Shown: positions 17,933 to 28,150, counted from the stretch's first letter. The stretch is DNA of 64,000 nucleotides from Actinomycetota bacterium (GCA_003140175.1 PLJD01000069.1:1-64000), one strand, 5' to 3'. Notes: a model not told the origin generated them from the letters alone. Made by a program: numbers and translations.

Positions 17933-18339
17933 GGCGTGGGAGCAAACGAGTAGGTCACGACCGTGTCGCCGTCGTGATCGGTGTGGAGGGCAACGATCGC
18001 GGCCTGCATGGGCTGGCCGAACTGCAGCGCGGCGCCGTCGCCGATCTCGAGCCGGGTGATGACCCGCAGACCCGCCGACAGCTCGACCACGCCGAAACCG
18101 AAGGGGACCGGCCCGTCGTAGCCGGGCGGCGCGGTGTGGACCGTGGTCCATCCCCATAGCGTTCCGACCCCGGCGAGACGGACCGGCTCCACGTCCACCG
18201 ACGAGCAGTACGGGCAGGTCGCCGAGCGCGGGAACTGGGGACGCCCGCACGTGCGGCACCGCGCCCCGAGCAGCACGACGTCGCCGGCGTCGTCGTCGAA
18301 GAGCCCGGAACGGACGGGAACCCGCCGGGGGGTGCTCAC
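17929..18339 (-). CDS. DUF35 / zinc-ribbon plus OB-fold acyl-CoA-binding protein
   Basis: A 136-residue protein with an N-terminal rubredoxin-like zinc ribbon (CRTCGRPQFPRSATCPYC, two CxxC pairs) followed by an OB-fold (VGTLWGWTTVHTAPPG). DUF35 proteins partner thiolase-fold enzymes. The GTG start overlaps the upstream CoA-transferase by four bases and its stop overlaps the thiolase-like gene by four bases, so the pair is almost certainly made in equal amounts. Confidence 0.88.
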   Translation of the reverse strand: MSTPRRVPVRSGLFDDDAGDVVLLGARCRTCGRPQFPRSATCPYCSSVDVEPVRLAGVGTLWGWTTVHTAPPGYDGPVPFGFGVVELSAGLRVITRLEIGDGAALQFGQPMQAAIVALHTDHDGDTVVTYSFAPTP

Positions 18340-19538
18340 ACCACACCGTCGGCGGCGAGCCGATCGAGCTCGGTCTCCGACACGCCGAGGTCGCCGAATA
18401 CAGCCCGGGTGTGCTCACCGAGGCGGGGTGCGCCGCTCGGCGCGGCGGGGACCTCACCCACCCGGCGAGGGTACGGGGCCTGTTGGCGCAGCGGCCCGAT
18501 CACGGGATCCTCGACGGTGACGAGGTCACCCCGGGCGCCCAGGTGCGGGTCGGCGAAGATGTCGGCGGCGGTGTACGCGGTCGCGACCGGCACGTCGCAG
18601 GCCACACAGCGGGCCTCGATGGTCGGCGCGTCGAGGCTGCTCGTCCAGGCGGCGACCAGCTCGTTGATCTCGTCGCCGTTGGCGGCTCGGTCAACGAGTC
18701 GGGCGAACCGGGGGTTGTCGACGAGGTCGAGCCGGTCCATCGCCTGACAGAGCCGGGCGAAGTTGGCGTCGGAGCCCGCCACGATGCATACGTACCGGCC
18801 GTCCGCGGTCGGGTAGTTGTCCAACGGTGCCGAGTTCGCGAGGCGGTTCCCTTCCCGGGAGCGCACGATCCCGAGCGCGTCATAGGCGGCGAGGGTCCAC
18901 TCGAGGACCCGCAGCGCCGCGCCGTAGAGCGCGGCGTCGATCACCGCGCCCTGCCCGCCTCGTCCCGTGTCGCGCGCGTACAGCGAGCAGGTCGCGGCGT
19001 GCGCGGCGAACACGCCGGTCAGATAGTCCGAGATCGTGACGCCGACCCGGACCGGCGGACGGTCCGGATAGCCGGTCAGGTGCAGCAGGCCGCCGTACCC
19101 GATCCCAACCCGGTCCAGTCCCGGCCGCGGCGCGTACGGGCCGTCCTGGCCGAAGCTGCTGATCCGCACCGTGATGAGGCGGGGGTCGAGCGCCCCGGGC
19201 GCCAGGCCCCAGCCCTCGAGGGTCCCGGGCCGGAAGTTCTCGACCACGACGTCGGCGGTGGCGGCGAGGCGGCGGAACAGGTCTTGGCCCTCCGAACGGC
19301 GCAGGTCCAAGGTGACGCTCTGACGCCCTCGACCCTCGACCGCCCAGAACAGCGAGTAGCCCGGATCCATGGCCTCGACGGGCACGAAGGGCCCGATCTC
19401 GCGCATGAAGTCGCCCCGGCGGGGCTGCTCGACCTTGATGACCTCCGCGCCCTGCTCGCCGAGGAGGCCGGCGCAGAAGGGGGCCGCGATCCGGGTCCCG
19501 AGGTCGAGGACGCGGAGGCCGCTGAGCGGTCCGGTCAC
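18336..19538 (-). CDS. CaiB/BaiF family (type III) CoA-transferase
   Basis: The 400-residue enzyme has the family opening GLRVLDLGTRIAAPFCAGLLG, the EVIKVEQP motif and an aspartate in GAVIDAALYGA at the expected catalytic position. Type III transferases move CoA between carboxylic acids. GTG 19538 overlaps the crotonase stop by four bases, and its own end overlaps the DUF35 start by four bases. It probably activates or recycles an acyl group in the same catabolic route. Confidence 0.9.
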   Translation of the reverse strand: MTGPLSGLRVLDLGTRIAAPFCAGLLGEQGAEVIKVEQPRRGDFMREIGPFVPVEAMDPGYSLFWAVEGRGRQSVTLDLRRSEGQDLFRRLAATADVVVENFRPGTLEGWGLAPGALDPRLITVRISSFGQDGPYAPRPGLDRVGIGYGGLLHLTGYPDRPPVRVGVTISDYLTGVFAAHAATCSLYARDTGRGGQGAVIDAALYGAALRVLEWTLAAYDALGIVRSREGNRLANSAPLDNYPTADGRYVCIVAGSDANFARLCQAMDRLDLVDNPRFARLVDRAANGDEINELVAAWTSSLDAPTIEARCVACDVPVATAYTAADIFADPHLGARGDLVTVEDPVIGPLRQQAPYPRRVGEVPAAPSGAPRLGEHTRAVFGDLGVSETELDRLAADGVV

Positions 19539-20365
19539 TGACCCGCCTGCTCGCGCTTCACTGCGTCCATCCCGCCCTGCTTGCGGGCGTCGGTCGCGGC
19601 CAGCGCGGTCGCCGAGTTGCTCACCAGCTGGTGGATCATGAAGTGGTAGCGCCACGAGGCGCGCTGGCCGGAGAGGTCGAGCATCTGGTTGATCGATTCC
19701 TTGATCGCCTGGGCGGTCACCGGCGGGACGAGCGCGACCTGCTCGGCCATCGCGCGGGCGGCGGCGTCGAGCTCCGCTCGGGGCACCACGCGGTTCACCA
19801 ACCCGAGCCGTTCGGCCTCGTCGGCCTCGATCGTCGATGCGCAGAGCAGGAATTCCTTGGCCTTGCGCGGCCCGAGCTCCCACGGCTCGACGAGCAGCTC
19901 GACACCGACCCCGGTCATGCGCGCGACCGGGTTCGAGAACCGGGCGTCGTCGGCCGCCACGATCAGATCACACATGCACGCCAGCATCAGCCCGGCCGCC
20001 GCGCACGCCCCCTGGACCGCAGCGATCGTGGGCTTCCGGAAGTCGCGCAGTCGGACGCAGCGATCGAAGTACATGACCTGCTCGTGACGCCACTTCCCCT
20101 CGGGCGTGTCCCGCAGGCGAGCCCACTCGTCGGCACCGCTCAGGATCTCCTTGAGGTCGTGGCCCGCCGAGAAATGCTTGCCCTCACCGGCGAGGACGAC
20201 CACCCGCACGTCGTCGTCGGCGTCGGCGAGGTCGAGCGCGGCGTCAAGCTCGTCGAGCAGGCGGCTGTTCTGCGCGTTCGCCGCCTCCGGCCGGTGCAGC
20301 CGAACGGTGGCGACGGCACCATCGACGCCGTAGCGGATCGTCTCGAACTCCACGGTGTTCATCAT
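19535..20365 (-). CDS. enoyl-CoA hydratase/isomerase (crotonase) family protein lacking canonical glutamates
   Basis: A 276-residue crotonase-fold protein with the oxyanion-hole segments HFSAGHDLKE and QGACAAAGLMLACMCDLI. Aligned to classical hydratases, the two catalytic glutamates (in GGGCELA and GQPE) are replaced by Met and Val, so simple hydration is doubtful; it may be an isomerase, hydrolase or a hydratase using other residues. ATG 20365 (tandem ATGs) was chosen; GTG 20392 is possible. It is coupled to the CaiB gene by a four-base overlap and lies 81 bases after the acyl-CoA dehydrogenase. Confidence 0.85.
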   Translation of the reverse strand: MMNTVEFETIRYGVDGAVATVRLHRPEAANAQNSRLLDELDAALDLADADDDVRVVVLAGEGKHFSAGHDLKEILSGADEWARLRDTPEGKWRHEQVMYFDRCVRLRDFRKPTIAAVQGACAAAGLMLACMCDLIVAADDARFSNPVARMTGVGVELLVEPWELGPRKAKEFLLCASTIEADEAERLGLVNRVVPRAELDAAARAMAEQVALVPPVTAQAIKESINQMLDLSGQRASWRYHFMIHQLVSNSATALAATDARKQGGMDAVKREQAGQ

Positions 20366-20446
20366 GCCAGGCCCACCCGCGCTCCCAGTCACGCCGCTGC
20401 GCCGCGGACCGTTGAGCCGATCCCACGGGTCCGGCGCCGAGCGCGC

Positions 20447-21649
20447 TCAGCGTGTCGGCGCGGCATCCCGTCGCGGCTCGCGGGGGAGACCGAGCACGCG
20501 TTCCCCGAGGATGTTGCGCTGGACCTCGTTCGTGCCGGCCCAGATCGACGAGGCCTGGTAGTAGAGCCACGAGCGCTGCCAGGTGCCGTCGCCCGGGTTG
20601 TCGGCCGCGCCGTGCCAGAGCGGTGCGGCGCTCCCGAGGACCGCCATGACCGTGTCGTGGAGCCGCTTGCTCATCTCGCTCCACGACACCTTCATGGTGC
20701 TGCCCTCCGGTCCGGGCTCCTCACCTCTGGCCACGCGCGACAGCGACCGCCAGTTCGCGAGCTGGAAGAGGCGAACCTCGACCGCGGCTTGCGCGAGGCG
20801 TGGCCGGAGCCGGTCGTCGTCCCAGGCCCCACGCTCGAGTCCGAGGCGGAGGAGCTCCTCCACCAGCTGCAGGTGAATCACCAGCTGGCGGGGATTGATG
20901 CCGCGCTCATGGGAGAGGGTCGAGTTGGCGACCCTCCACCCCTCGTTGAGGGGGCCGATCAACGCGTCCTCGGGCACGAACGTGTCGGTGAAGAACACCT
21001 CGTTGAACTCGGTTTCGTCGGTGATCTGGCGCAGCGGCCGTACGTCCACGCCGGCGGCCCGCATGTCGACCCCGAACGCCGAGATCCCGCGCTGCTTTGG
21101 GACGTCGGGATCGGTGCGGGCGAGGCAGAGCCCCCAGTCGGCGAACTGCGCGTAGCTGGTCCAGACCTTCTGGCCGTTGAGCCGCCAGCCGCCCTCGGTC
21201 GGGGTCGCCCGAGTGGTGAGGGACGCGAGGTCACTGCCCGCGCTGGGCTCGCTGAACAGCTGACACCACAGCTCCTCGCCGGGCAGGATCCGTCCCAGCC
21301 AGCGGGCCCGCTGCTCGGGGGTGCCGTGGGCGAGCAGCGTGGGGCCGACCAGGTTGATGCCGATGCGTCCGACCAGTTCGGGAGCGCGCGCGCGGGCGAG
21401 TTCCTCGGTGACGACGAAATGCTCGACCGGCCCGGCACCCCGCCCGCCGTACTCCTCGGGCCAGGCAACACCGACCCACCGGCCGGCGGCCAGACGACGC
21501 TGCCAGTCGCGAAGGAAGGCGACCTCGTCGGCGAGATCGTCGAAGCGGGGCGGTAAGCCGCGCCCATACTCCCAGGGCAGGTGCTCGCGCAGCCAGGCGC
21601 GGAACTCGTCGCGGAGGCGCTGCTCGTCGCCGGTCGGCGCGAGGTTCAC
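20447..21649 (-). CDS. acyl-CoA dehydrogenase (long alpha-type chain)
   Basis: A 400-residue chain with the motif CQLFSEPSAGSDLASL, the GQKVWTSYAQFADWGL segment and the C-terminal WAGTNEVQRNILGERVLGLPRE. This is the second long-type chain in the window; a short-type partner is encoded divergently at 23029-24117. GTG 21649 overlaps the citrate synthase stop by four bases. It would introduce the 2,3 double bond in an acyl-CoA and reduce ETF. Confidence 0.9.
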   Translation of the reverse strand: MNLAPTGDEQRLRDEFRAWLREHLPWEYGRGLPPRFDDLADEVAFLRDWQRRLAAGRWVGVAWPEEYGGRGAGPVEHFVVTEELARARAPELVGRIGINLVGPTLLAHGTPEQRARWLGRILPGEELWCQLFSEPSAGSDLASLTTRATPTEGGWRLNGQKVWTSYAQFADWGLCLARTDPDVPKQRGISAFGVDMRAAGVDVRPLRQITDETEFNEVFFTDTFVPEDALIGPLNEGWRVANSTLSHERGINPRQLVIHLQLVEELLRLGLERGAWDDDRLRPRLAQAAVEVRLFQLANWRSLSRVARGEEPGPEGSTMKVSWSEMSKRLHDTVMAVLGSAAPLWHGAADNPGDGTWQRSWLYYQASSIWAGTNEVQRNILGERVLGLPREPRRDAAPTR

Positions 21650-22947
21650 CGCCGCTGATCGATCGGCACGTAGTCGCGCTCGCCGGCACCGACGTAGATC
21701 TGGCGGGGGCGGCCGATCTTGGTCTTCGGGCTCTCCATCATCTCTTTCCAGTGCGCGATCCAGCCCGGCAGCCGACCCAGCGCGAACAGCACCGGGAACA
21801 TGTTGGTCGGGAAGCCCATCGCCCGGTAGATGAGGCCCGAGTAGAAGTCGACGTTGGGATAGAGCTTGCGCTCGACGAAGTAGCCGTCGGAGATCGCAAC
21901 ATCCTCGAGGCGCAGCGCCAGGTCGAGGAGGTCGTCCATGCGGCCCAGCTCCTCGATCACCCGGTGGGCCTGCTCCTTGATGATTCGGGCCCGCGGGTCG
22001 TAGTTGCGGTACACGCGGTGACCGAACCCCGAGAGTTTGAACGGGTCGTCGGGGTCCTTCGCTCGGGCGACGTACTTGTCGATGTTGTTCCCGTCGGCGC
22101 GGATGTTCTGGAGCATCTCGATGACGGCCTGGTTCGCGCCGCCGTGCAGCGGGCCCCACAGCGCGTTGATGCCGGCGGCGATCGAGGCGAAGAGGTTGGC
22201 CTCGCTGGAGCCCACCAGGCGCACCGTCGACGTCGAGCAGTTCTGCTCGTGGTCGGCGTGGAGGATGAGCAGGATCTTCAGGGCATGGACGACCGTCGGG
22301 CTGACCTCGTAGGGCTCCGACGGCACCGCGAACATCATGGTGAGGAAGTTCTCGATCAGGTCGAGCTCGTTGTTCGGGTACAGGAACGGCTGGCCGATCG
22401 ACTTCTTGTACGAGTACGCGGCGATCGTGGGCAGCTTGGCGATGAGCCGCACGATGGCGAGCTGGACCTGGTCCGGGTCGTGGGGATCCGAGCTGTCGGG
22501 GTAGAAGGTCGACAGGGCGCTCACCACGCACGAGAGCGCCCCCATCGGATGCGCGTCGTGGGGAAACCCGTCGAAGAACCGCTTGGCTTCCTCGTGGAGC
22601 AGCGTGTGCTTGCGGATCGACCGGCTGAACTCGTCGCGTTGGTCGCGGGTCGGGAGCTCCCCGTAGATGAGCAGGTACGCGGTCTCCAGGAACGAGGGGG
22701 AGTGACCCGAAACCAGCTGTTCGATCGGGACGCCGCGGTAGCGGAGGATCCCCGCCTCACCGTCAATGAAGGTGATCGCCGACTCGCACGAGCCGGTGTT
22801 GACGAACCCGTAGTCGAGTGTCACCAACCCGGACTGCGCGCGCAGCTTCGCGATGTCGACCCCGAGCTCGTTCTCGGTTCCGCGAACGACGGGCAGTTCC
22901 ACCTCGGTGTCGCCGTGACGAAGGTACGCGGGCTTCTCGTCGCTCAC
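21646..22947 (-). CDS. gltA: citrate synthase
   Basis: The 433-residue type II citrate synthase carries the catalytic segments HADHEQNCSTSTVR, GPLHGGANQAV and GFGHRVYRNYDPRARI (two histidines and the aspartate). It condenses acetyl-CoA with oxaloacetate. The GTG start at 22947 has a CAGGAG ribosome site. It heads a six-gene operon and is translationally coupled to an acyl-CoA dehydrogenase. Its normal N-terminal domain fits ordinary citrate synthase more than short methylcitrate synthases, but either activity is possible. Confidence 0.92.
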   Translation of the reverse strand: MSDEKPAYLRHGDTEVELPVVRGTENELGVDIAKLRAQSGLVTLDYGFVNTGSCESAITFIDGEAGILRYRGVPIEQLVSGHSPSFLETAYLLIYGELPTRDQRDEFSRSIRKHTLLHEEAKRFFDGFPHDAHPMGALSCVVSALSTFYPDSSDPHDPDQVQLAIVRLIAKLPTIAAYSYKKSIGQPFLYPNNELDLIENFLTMMFAVPSEPYEVSPTVVHALKILLILHADHEQNCSTSTVRLVGSSEANLFASIAAGINALWGPLHGGANQAVIEMLQNIRADGNNIDKYVARAKDPDDPFKLSGFGHRVYRNYDPRARIIKEQAHRVIEELGRMDDLLDLALRLEDVAISDGYFVERKLYPNVDFYSGLIYRAMGFPTNMFPVLFALGRLPGWIAHWKEMMESPKTKIGRPRQIYVGAGERDYVPIDQRR

Positions 22948-22976
22948 GGCGCTGCTCCTGGCTGGGGTTCGTTTGC

Positions 22977-22982
22977 AGCGTA
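22977..22982 (-). promoter_or_regulatory. -10 element TACGCT for the citrate synthase operon
   Basis: The minus strand reads TACGCT 29 bases before the GTG start, leaving a leader that holds the CAGGAG ribosome site. Confidence 0.4.
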
Positions 22983-23014
22983 GCGGTGGCGCAGGCACCG
23001 TCAGATGGTCGGGG

Positions 23015-23020
23015 TAGCCT
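23015..23020 (+). promoter_or_regulatory. -10 element TAGCCT, possible leaderless TTG start
   Basis: TAGCCT ends eight bases before TTG 23029 and lies downstream of ATG 23005. This favours the TTG as the true start of the acyl-CoA dehydrogenase. Confidence 0.4.
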
Positions 23021-23028
23021 GCCGCCGC

Positions 23029-24117
23029 TTGGACTTCGCCCTCACCGACGATCAAGAGGCGCTGCGCGACGCCGCCGGCGAGCTGCTCGACGACCTGGCC
23101 TCGAGCGGGCGCGTCCGCGCGGTGGTGGACGGCGGCGGCGGCTGGGACGCCGCGCTGTGGGAGGCGATGCTCGCCCAGGGCTGGGCGGGCGTGACCCTCC
23201 CCGAAGCCCAGGGTGGGCTCGGGCTGGGAACCGTCGAGGTCGCGGTCCTGCTCGAGGAGGTGGGCCGACGCGCCGCGCCCGCCCCGTTCGCGTCGACGGT
23301 GCTCGCCCTCGAGGCCCTCGCCGCGGCGGGGGCCGACGACCGCGTGGCGTCGCTGCTCGCCGGGGATGGGCTGGCCTGCGTCGGGTGGGCTCGGCGCCTC
23401 GACGCGGTGCAGGGCCGGGTGTCGGGCGGTCGCTGGACGCTGTCGGGAGGCCCCGATCCGACGCTCTACGCGCCCGCGGCGCAGCTTGCGGTGGTCCCGG
23501 CGGCGACCGACGAAGGCCCGGCGCTGTTCGCGGTGGAGCTGGGCGACGAGCGCCGACCCGCACCCGAGCCGGCGATGGACCGGACTCGCGAGCTGGGATG
23601 GCTGCGCTTGGCCGACACGCCCGCGACCCGGCTCGGGGGCGACGAGGCGGTCCAATCCGTGATCGACCGGGGCGCGACGTACGCGGCGGCGGAGATGCTG
23701 GGGGGCGCGGGCCAGGTGCTGGCGATGGCCGTCGAGTACGCCAAAGAGCGGGTGCAGTTCGGCCGGCCGATCGGCAGCTTCCAGGCCGTCAAGCACCGGT
23801 GTGCGGACATGCTCGTCGATGTGGAGGGCATGCGGTCGAGCGTCTACTGGGCCGCATGGTGCATCGGCGCCGACGACCGGGACCGTTCGGTCGCGGCGTC
23901 CACAGCGAAGATCTGGTGCTCCGACGCCTCGAAGCGGGTCATGGCGTCGGGCCTGCAGGTCCACGGCGGGATCGGGTTCACCTGGGAGCACGATCTGCAC
24001 CTGTTCATGAAGCGCGCGCAGCTGGACCAGGTGTCCTTCGGCGACGCGTCGTTTCATCGCGAGCGGCTCGCCGCGCTGCTGCGCCCGCGGGTCGAGGCGG
24101 GCGAGAGCGTCCTCTAG
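23029..24117 (+). CDS. acyl-CoA dehydrogenase (short beta-type chain)
   Basis: A 362-residue short-type chain with RVQFGRPIGSFQAVKHR and LQVHGGIGFTWEHD. The TTG at 23029 gives LDFALTDDQEALRD, which matches the MDF start of its paralogue at 9485, and a -10 sits eight bases upstream. ATG 23005 would add eight residues. It probably pairs with the long chain at 20447-21649. The gene ends in a shared CTAG: its TAG stop and the TAG stop of the convergent ligase gene overlap. Confidence 0.87.
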   Translation: MDFALTDDQEALRDAAGELLDDLASSGRVRAVVDGGGGWDAALWEAMLAQGWAGVTLPEAQGGLGLGTVEVAVLLEEVGRRAAPAPFASTVLALEALAAAGADDRVASLLAGDGLACVGWARRLDAVQGRVSGGRWTLSGGPDPTLYAPAAQLAVVPAATDEGPALFAVELGDERRPAPEPAMDRTRELGWLRLADTPATRLGGDEAVQSVIDRGATYAAAEMLGGAGQVLAMAVEYAKERVQFGRPIGSFQAVKHRCADMLVDVEGMRSSVYWAAWCIGADDRDRSVAASTAKIWCSDASKRVMASGLQVHGGIGFTWEHDLHLFMKRAQLDQVSFGDASFHRERLAALLRPRVEAGESVL

Positions 24118-25636
24118 TCGGCGTTCCCGTCGGCGGTGGCCGCGGCCCGGTCTCGGAGCGCCGCCCGGTCGGGCTTCCCGGCGGACAGCAACGGCAGCTC
24201 GTCGACGGGCACGATCCGCTCGGGTGTCTTGTAGCGAGCGATGCCCGCTCGCTCGAACCACGACCGGCACTCGGTGAGGTCGAAGCCGGCTCGGGTGACG
24301 ACGAAGGCGCAGACCCGCTCGCCGAGGCGCGCGTCGGGAGACCCGACGACGACGGCCTGGACGACGTCGGGATGCGCCTCGAGCGCCGCCTCGACCTCCG
24401 CGGCGGCGATGTTCTCACCGCCGCGGATGATGATGTCCTTGATGCGCCCGACGATGGTCAGCCAGCCCTCGCGGTCAACGGTGGCGAGGTCGCCGGTGCG
24501 GAACCAGCCTCGGGACAGCGCCGCCTCTGTCTGGTCGGGGTCGGCGTAGCCGACGAAGAGCTCTGGGCCGCGCAGCCAGAGCTCACCCACCGTGCCGGCT
24601 GGCTGGGCCCGCCCGGTCGCCGGGTCGCTGATTCGGAGCCGCGCCGCGCCGACGGGCCGCCCGTCCGTCTCGCGGGCTCGGGTCGGCGAGTCGTCGGCAG
24701 TGCTGGTGGTGACGGTCGGCGCTTCGGTGGAGCCGTACGTGCGCTTCACGCGGGCGCCGAGCCGCTCGCTGGCCTCGGCGACGAACGCCGGGGTGACGCC
24801 TGCGCCGCCGCTGGACACGAGGCGGAGGCTCTCGACGCGGCCGGACGCGAAGTCGGGCGCGCCCATCAGCGCCACGAAGAACGTGGGCGGCCCGATCATG
24901 AACGTGATCCGCTGCGTCTCGATGGTTCGGAGCGCGCGCTCGGGATCCCATCGGGCCATGAGGTGGGCCGGCATCGGCACCGCGCCGGGGACGAGCACCG
25001 CGTTGAGGAGGCCCGACACGTGCGCCAGCGGGGCGGGCATCAGCACCGAGTCGTCCCGGCGGAGCTGATGGGCGCCGGCCATGACGCGGGCCTTGTAGGC
25101 GAGGCCCCGCTGGGTGTGCAGCGCGGCTTTCGGCTCACCGCTGGACCCCGAGGTGAAGAGGACCACGGCCAGGTCGGCGGGCCGCGCCGCGGACTCGGTG
25201 ACCGGCGCGGCGGCCTCGAGCAGCGCGGCGAAACGCCCGCCCGGCTCGAGCACCTCGGCGCGGGGCAGCCACAGGCGAGGCTCGAGCACGTCGAGCATCG
25301 CCTCGACCTCGATCGGTCCGGCCTGGTGGTGGATCGGCCCGGCGATCGCGCCGAGGCGCCAGCAGGCTCGGTACAGCACGACGACCTGGTGGTGGTTGGG
25401 CGCCTGCCAAGCGACGACGTCGCCTCTCCGAACGCCCGCCGCCCGCAGCCCGCCCGCCAGCCGCGCGACCGCGGCCTCGAGGGTTGGACCGTCCAGCGTG
25501 ACGCCGTCGTCGTCGACCACCAGCGGGTCGGTCGCGCTCGCCGCGGCGTGCGTCAGCATGACGTCGAGGCTCGGCCCGTCCCACGGGCCGCCGGGCGCGC
25601 GGTAGGCGCGGGCCTCCGGGTGTTGGTAAGTGGGTC

Positions 25637-25658
<22 letters not shown>
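24114..25658 (-). CDS. acyl-CoA synthetase (AMP-dependent ligase)
   Basis: The protein of up to 514 residues has the ANL core motifs VLFTSGSSGEPKAAL, RTYGSTEAPT, GWFRTGDLATVDREGWL, GRIKDIIIRGGEN and the C-terminal catalytic lysine in SAGKPDRAAL. It activates a carboxylic acid to its CoA thioester using ATP. The N-terminus is uncertain: GTG 25658 is used and overlaps the upstream gene by 22 bases; a CTG at 25640 would give the usual four-base overlap, and ATG 25560 would truncate the domain. It shares an operon with the upstream acyl-CoA dehydrogenase. Confidence 0.88.
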
Positions 25659-26866
<1,208 letters not shown>

Positions 26867-26876
26867 CTCGGGCCCG

Positions 26877-26882
26877 AGCCTA
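26877..26882 (-). promoter_or_regulatory. -10 element TAGGCT for acyl-CoA dehydrogenase/ligase operon
   Basis: The minus strand reads TAGGCT ten bases before ATG 26866, giving a near-leaderless message. Confidence 0.4.
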
Positions 26883-26903
26883 TTCGTTGTCGGTCTCACC
26901 GAA

Positions 26904-26921
26904 CCTGACTACCGTGTCAGG
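26904..26921. promoter_or_regulatory. putative operator, perfect palindrome CCTGAC-TACCGT-GTCAGG
   Basis: Six-base half-sites are perfectly inverted around the spacer TACCGT, which itself is a -10 hexamer for the P450 gene 36 bases downstream. The half-sites match those at 1975 and 9392, making this the clearest of three copies. Confidence 0.6.
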
Positions 26922-26951
26922 AAACAGGCCCAGGGACCTTTGGGAGCGCCG

Positions 26952-28145
26952 GTGAGCCAGGCCACGACACCTGAGTTCGACTTCGAGGTGGACTTCGTGA
27001 CCGGCCAGCCCTATCCCTGGTGGGAGCAGGCCCGCCACGAGTGCCCGGTGTACCGCGCCGACGCGTCGACGATGGGGTTCGCTGACCGGCCCTTGTTCGG
27101 CATCGCCCGGTATGCCGACGTCGAGGGTGTGCTGCGCGACCCGCAGCGGTTCTCGTCCGCGATCAATGCCGAGCACATCGGCCAGTACATGGGTGAGCTG
27201 ATCCTCGCCATGGACGGCCAGGAGCACCGCAGCTACCGGGGCCTCGTCGCCCACGCGTTCCGGGCTTCGGCGCTGGAGCGTTGGGACGAGGCGCTCATCG
27301 GTCCGACCATCGGGCGGCTGCTCGACGACATCGCGCCGCGCGGCCGCGCCGACTTGGTCCGAGACCTCACCAGTCAGTACCCGGTGCAGGTGATCTGCGG
27401 GCTGGTGGGTGTGCCGCTCGCCGACAGCGCGCAATTCCACGAGTGGGCCGAGCAGATCAACACCGGCCCGCTGCACCCGGAGGTCGGCATGGCCGCGTCG
27501 CGAGCGATGCGCGACTACCTGGCGCCGATCGTCGAGGATCGCCGGGCCCACCCCCGCGACGACCTGATCAGCGACCTGGTGCACGCCGAGATCGACGGCG
27601 AGCGCCTCAGTGACGAGAAGATCTACGGTTTCCTCCGCCTGCTCCTGCCGGCCGGTGCCGAGACGACGTTCCGGGTGATGGGCAACGCGTTGACGGCGCT
27701 GGTCACTCACCCCGACGTCCTCGCCCGCGTGGTCGCGGACCGGGCGCTGTTGCCGGTGGTGATCGAGGAGACGCTGCGCTGGGAGACGTCCGTCACCCAG
27801 GTCAGCCGGGTGGCGGCGGTCGACACCGAGGTCGATGGGTGCCCGATCCCGAAGGGCGCGGCGATCAGCGTGCTGACCGGCTCCGCCGACCGCGACGAGG
27901 CCCGCTACGAGGATCCCGAGCAGTTCGACATCGACCGGCCGGTGCAGAACCACCTCGCGTTTGGGACCGGGCAGCACCAGTGCCTGGGGATGCATCTCGC
28001 CCGCCTGGAGCTGCGGGTGGGCCTCGACGCGATCCTCAGCCGGCTCCCCAATCTGCGTCTCGACCCCGACGAGCCGCCGCCGGTCATCGCCGGCCTCGCC
28101 TTCCGGGGCCCGATGACGCTGCCCGTGCGGTTCGATCCGGCCTGA
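26952..28145 (+). CDS. cytochrome P450
   Basis: The 397-residue soluble P450 has the I-helix oxygen-activation motif LLPAGAETTFR, the ExxR motif in EETLRWE and the heme ligand Cys344 in FGTGQHQCLGMHLAR. It would hydroxylate a hydrophobic substrate using ferredoxin, none of which is encoded nearby. GTG 26952 has a GGGAG ribosome site. A palindrome that contains its -10 suggests tight repression. It is divergent from the acyl-CoA dehydrogenase/ligase pair, which fits a lipid or terpenoid substrate. Confidence 0.93.
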   Translation: MSQATTPEFDFEVDFVTGQPYPWWEQARHECPVYRADASTMGFADRPLFGIARYADVEGVLRDPQRFSSAINAEHIGQYMGELILAMDGQEHRSYRGLVAHAFRASALERWDEALIGPTIGRLLDDIAPRGRADLVRDLTSQYPVQVICGLVGVPLADSAQFHEWAEQINTGPLHPEVGMAASRAMRDYLAPIVEDRRAHPRDDLISDLVHAEIDGERLSDEKIYGFLRLLLPAGAETTFRVMGNALTALVTHPDVLARVVADRALLPVVIEETLRWETSVTQVSRVAAVDTEVDGCPIPKGAAISVLTGSADRDEARYEDPEQFDIDRPVQNHLAFGTGQHQCLGMHLARLELRVGLDAILSRLPNLRLDPDEPPPVIAGLAFRGPMTLPVRFDPA

Positions 28146-28150
28146 TCGGA

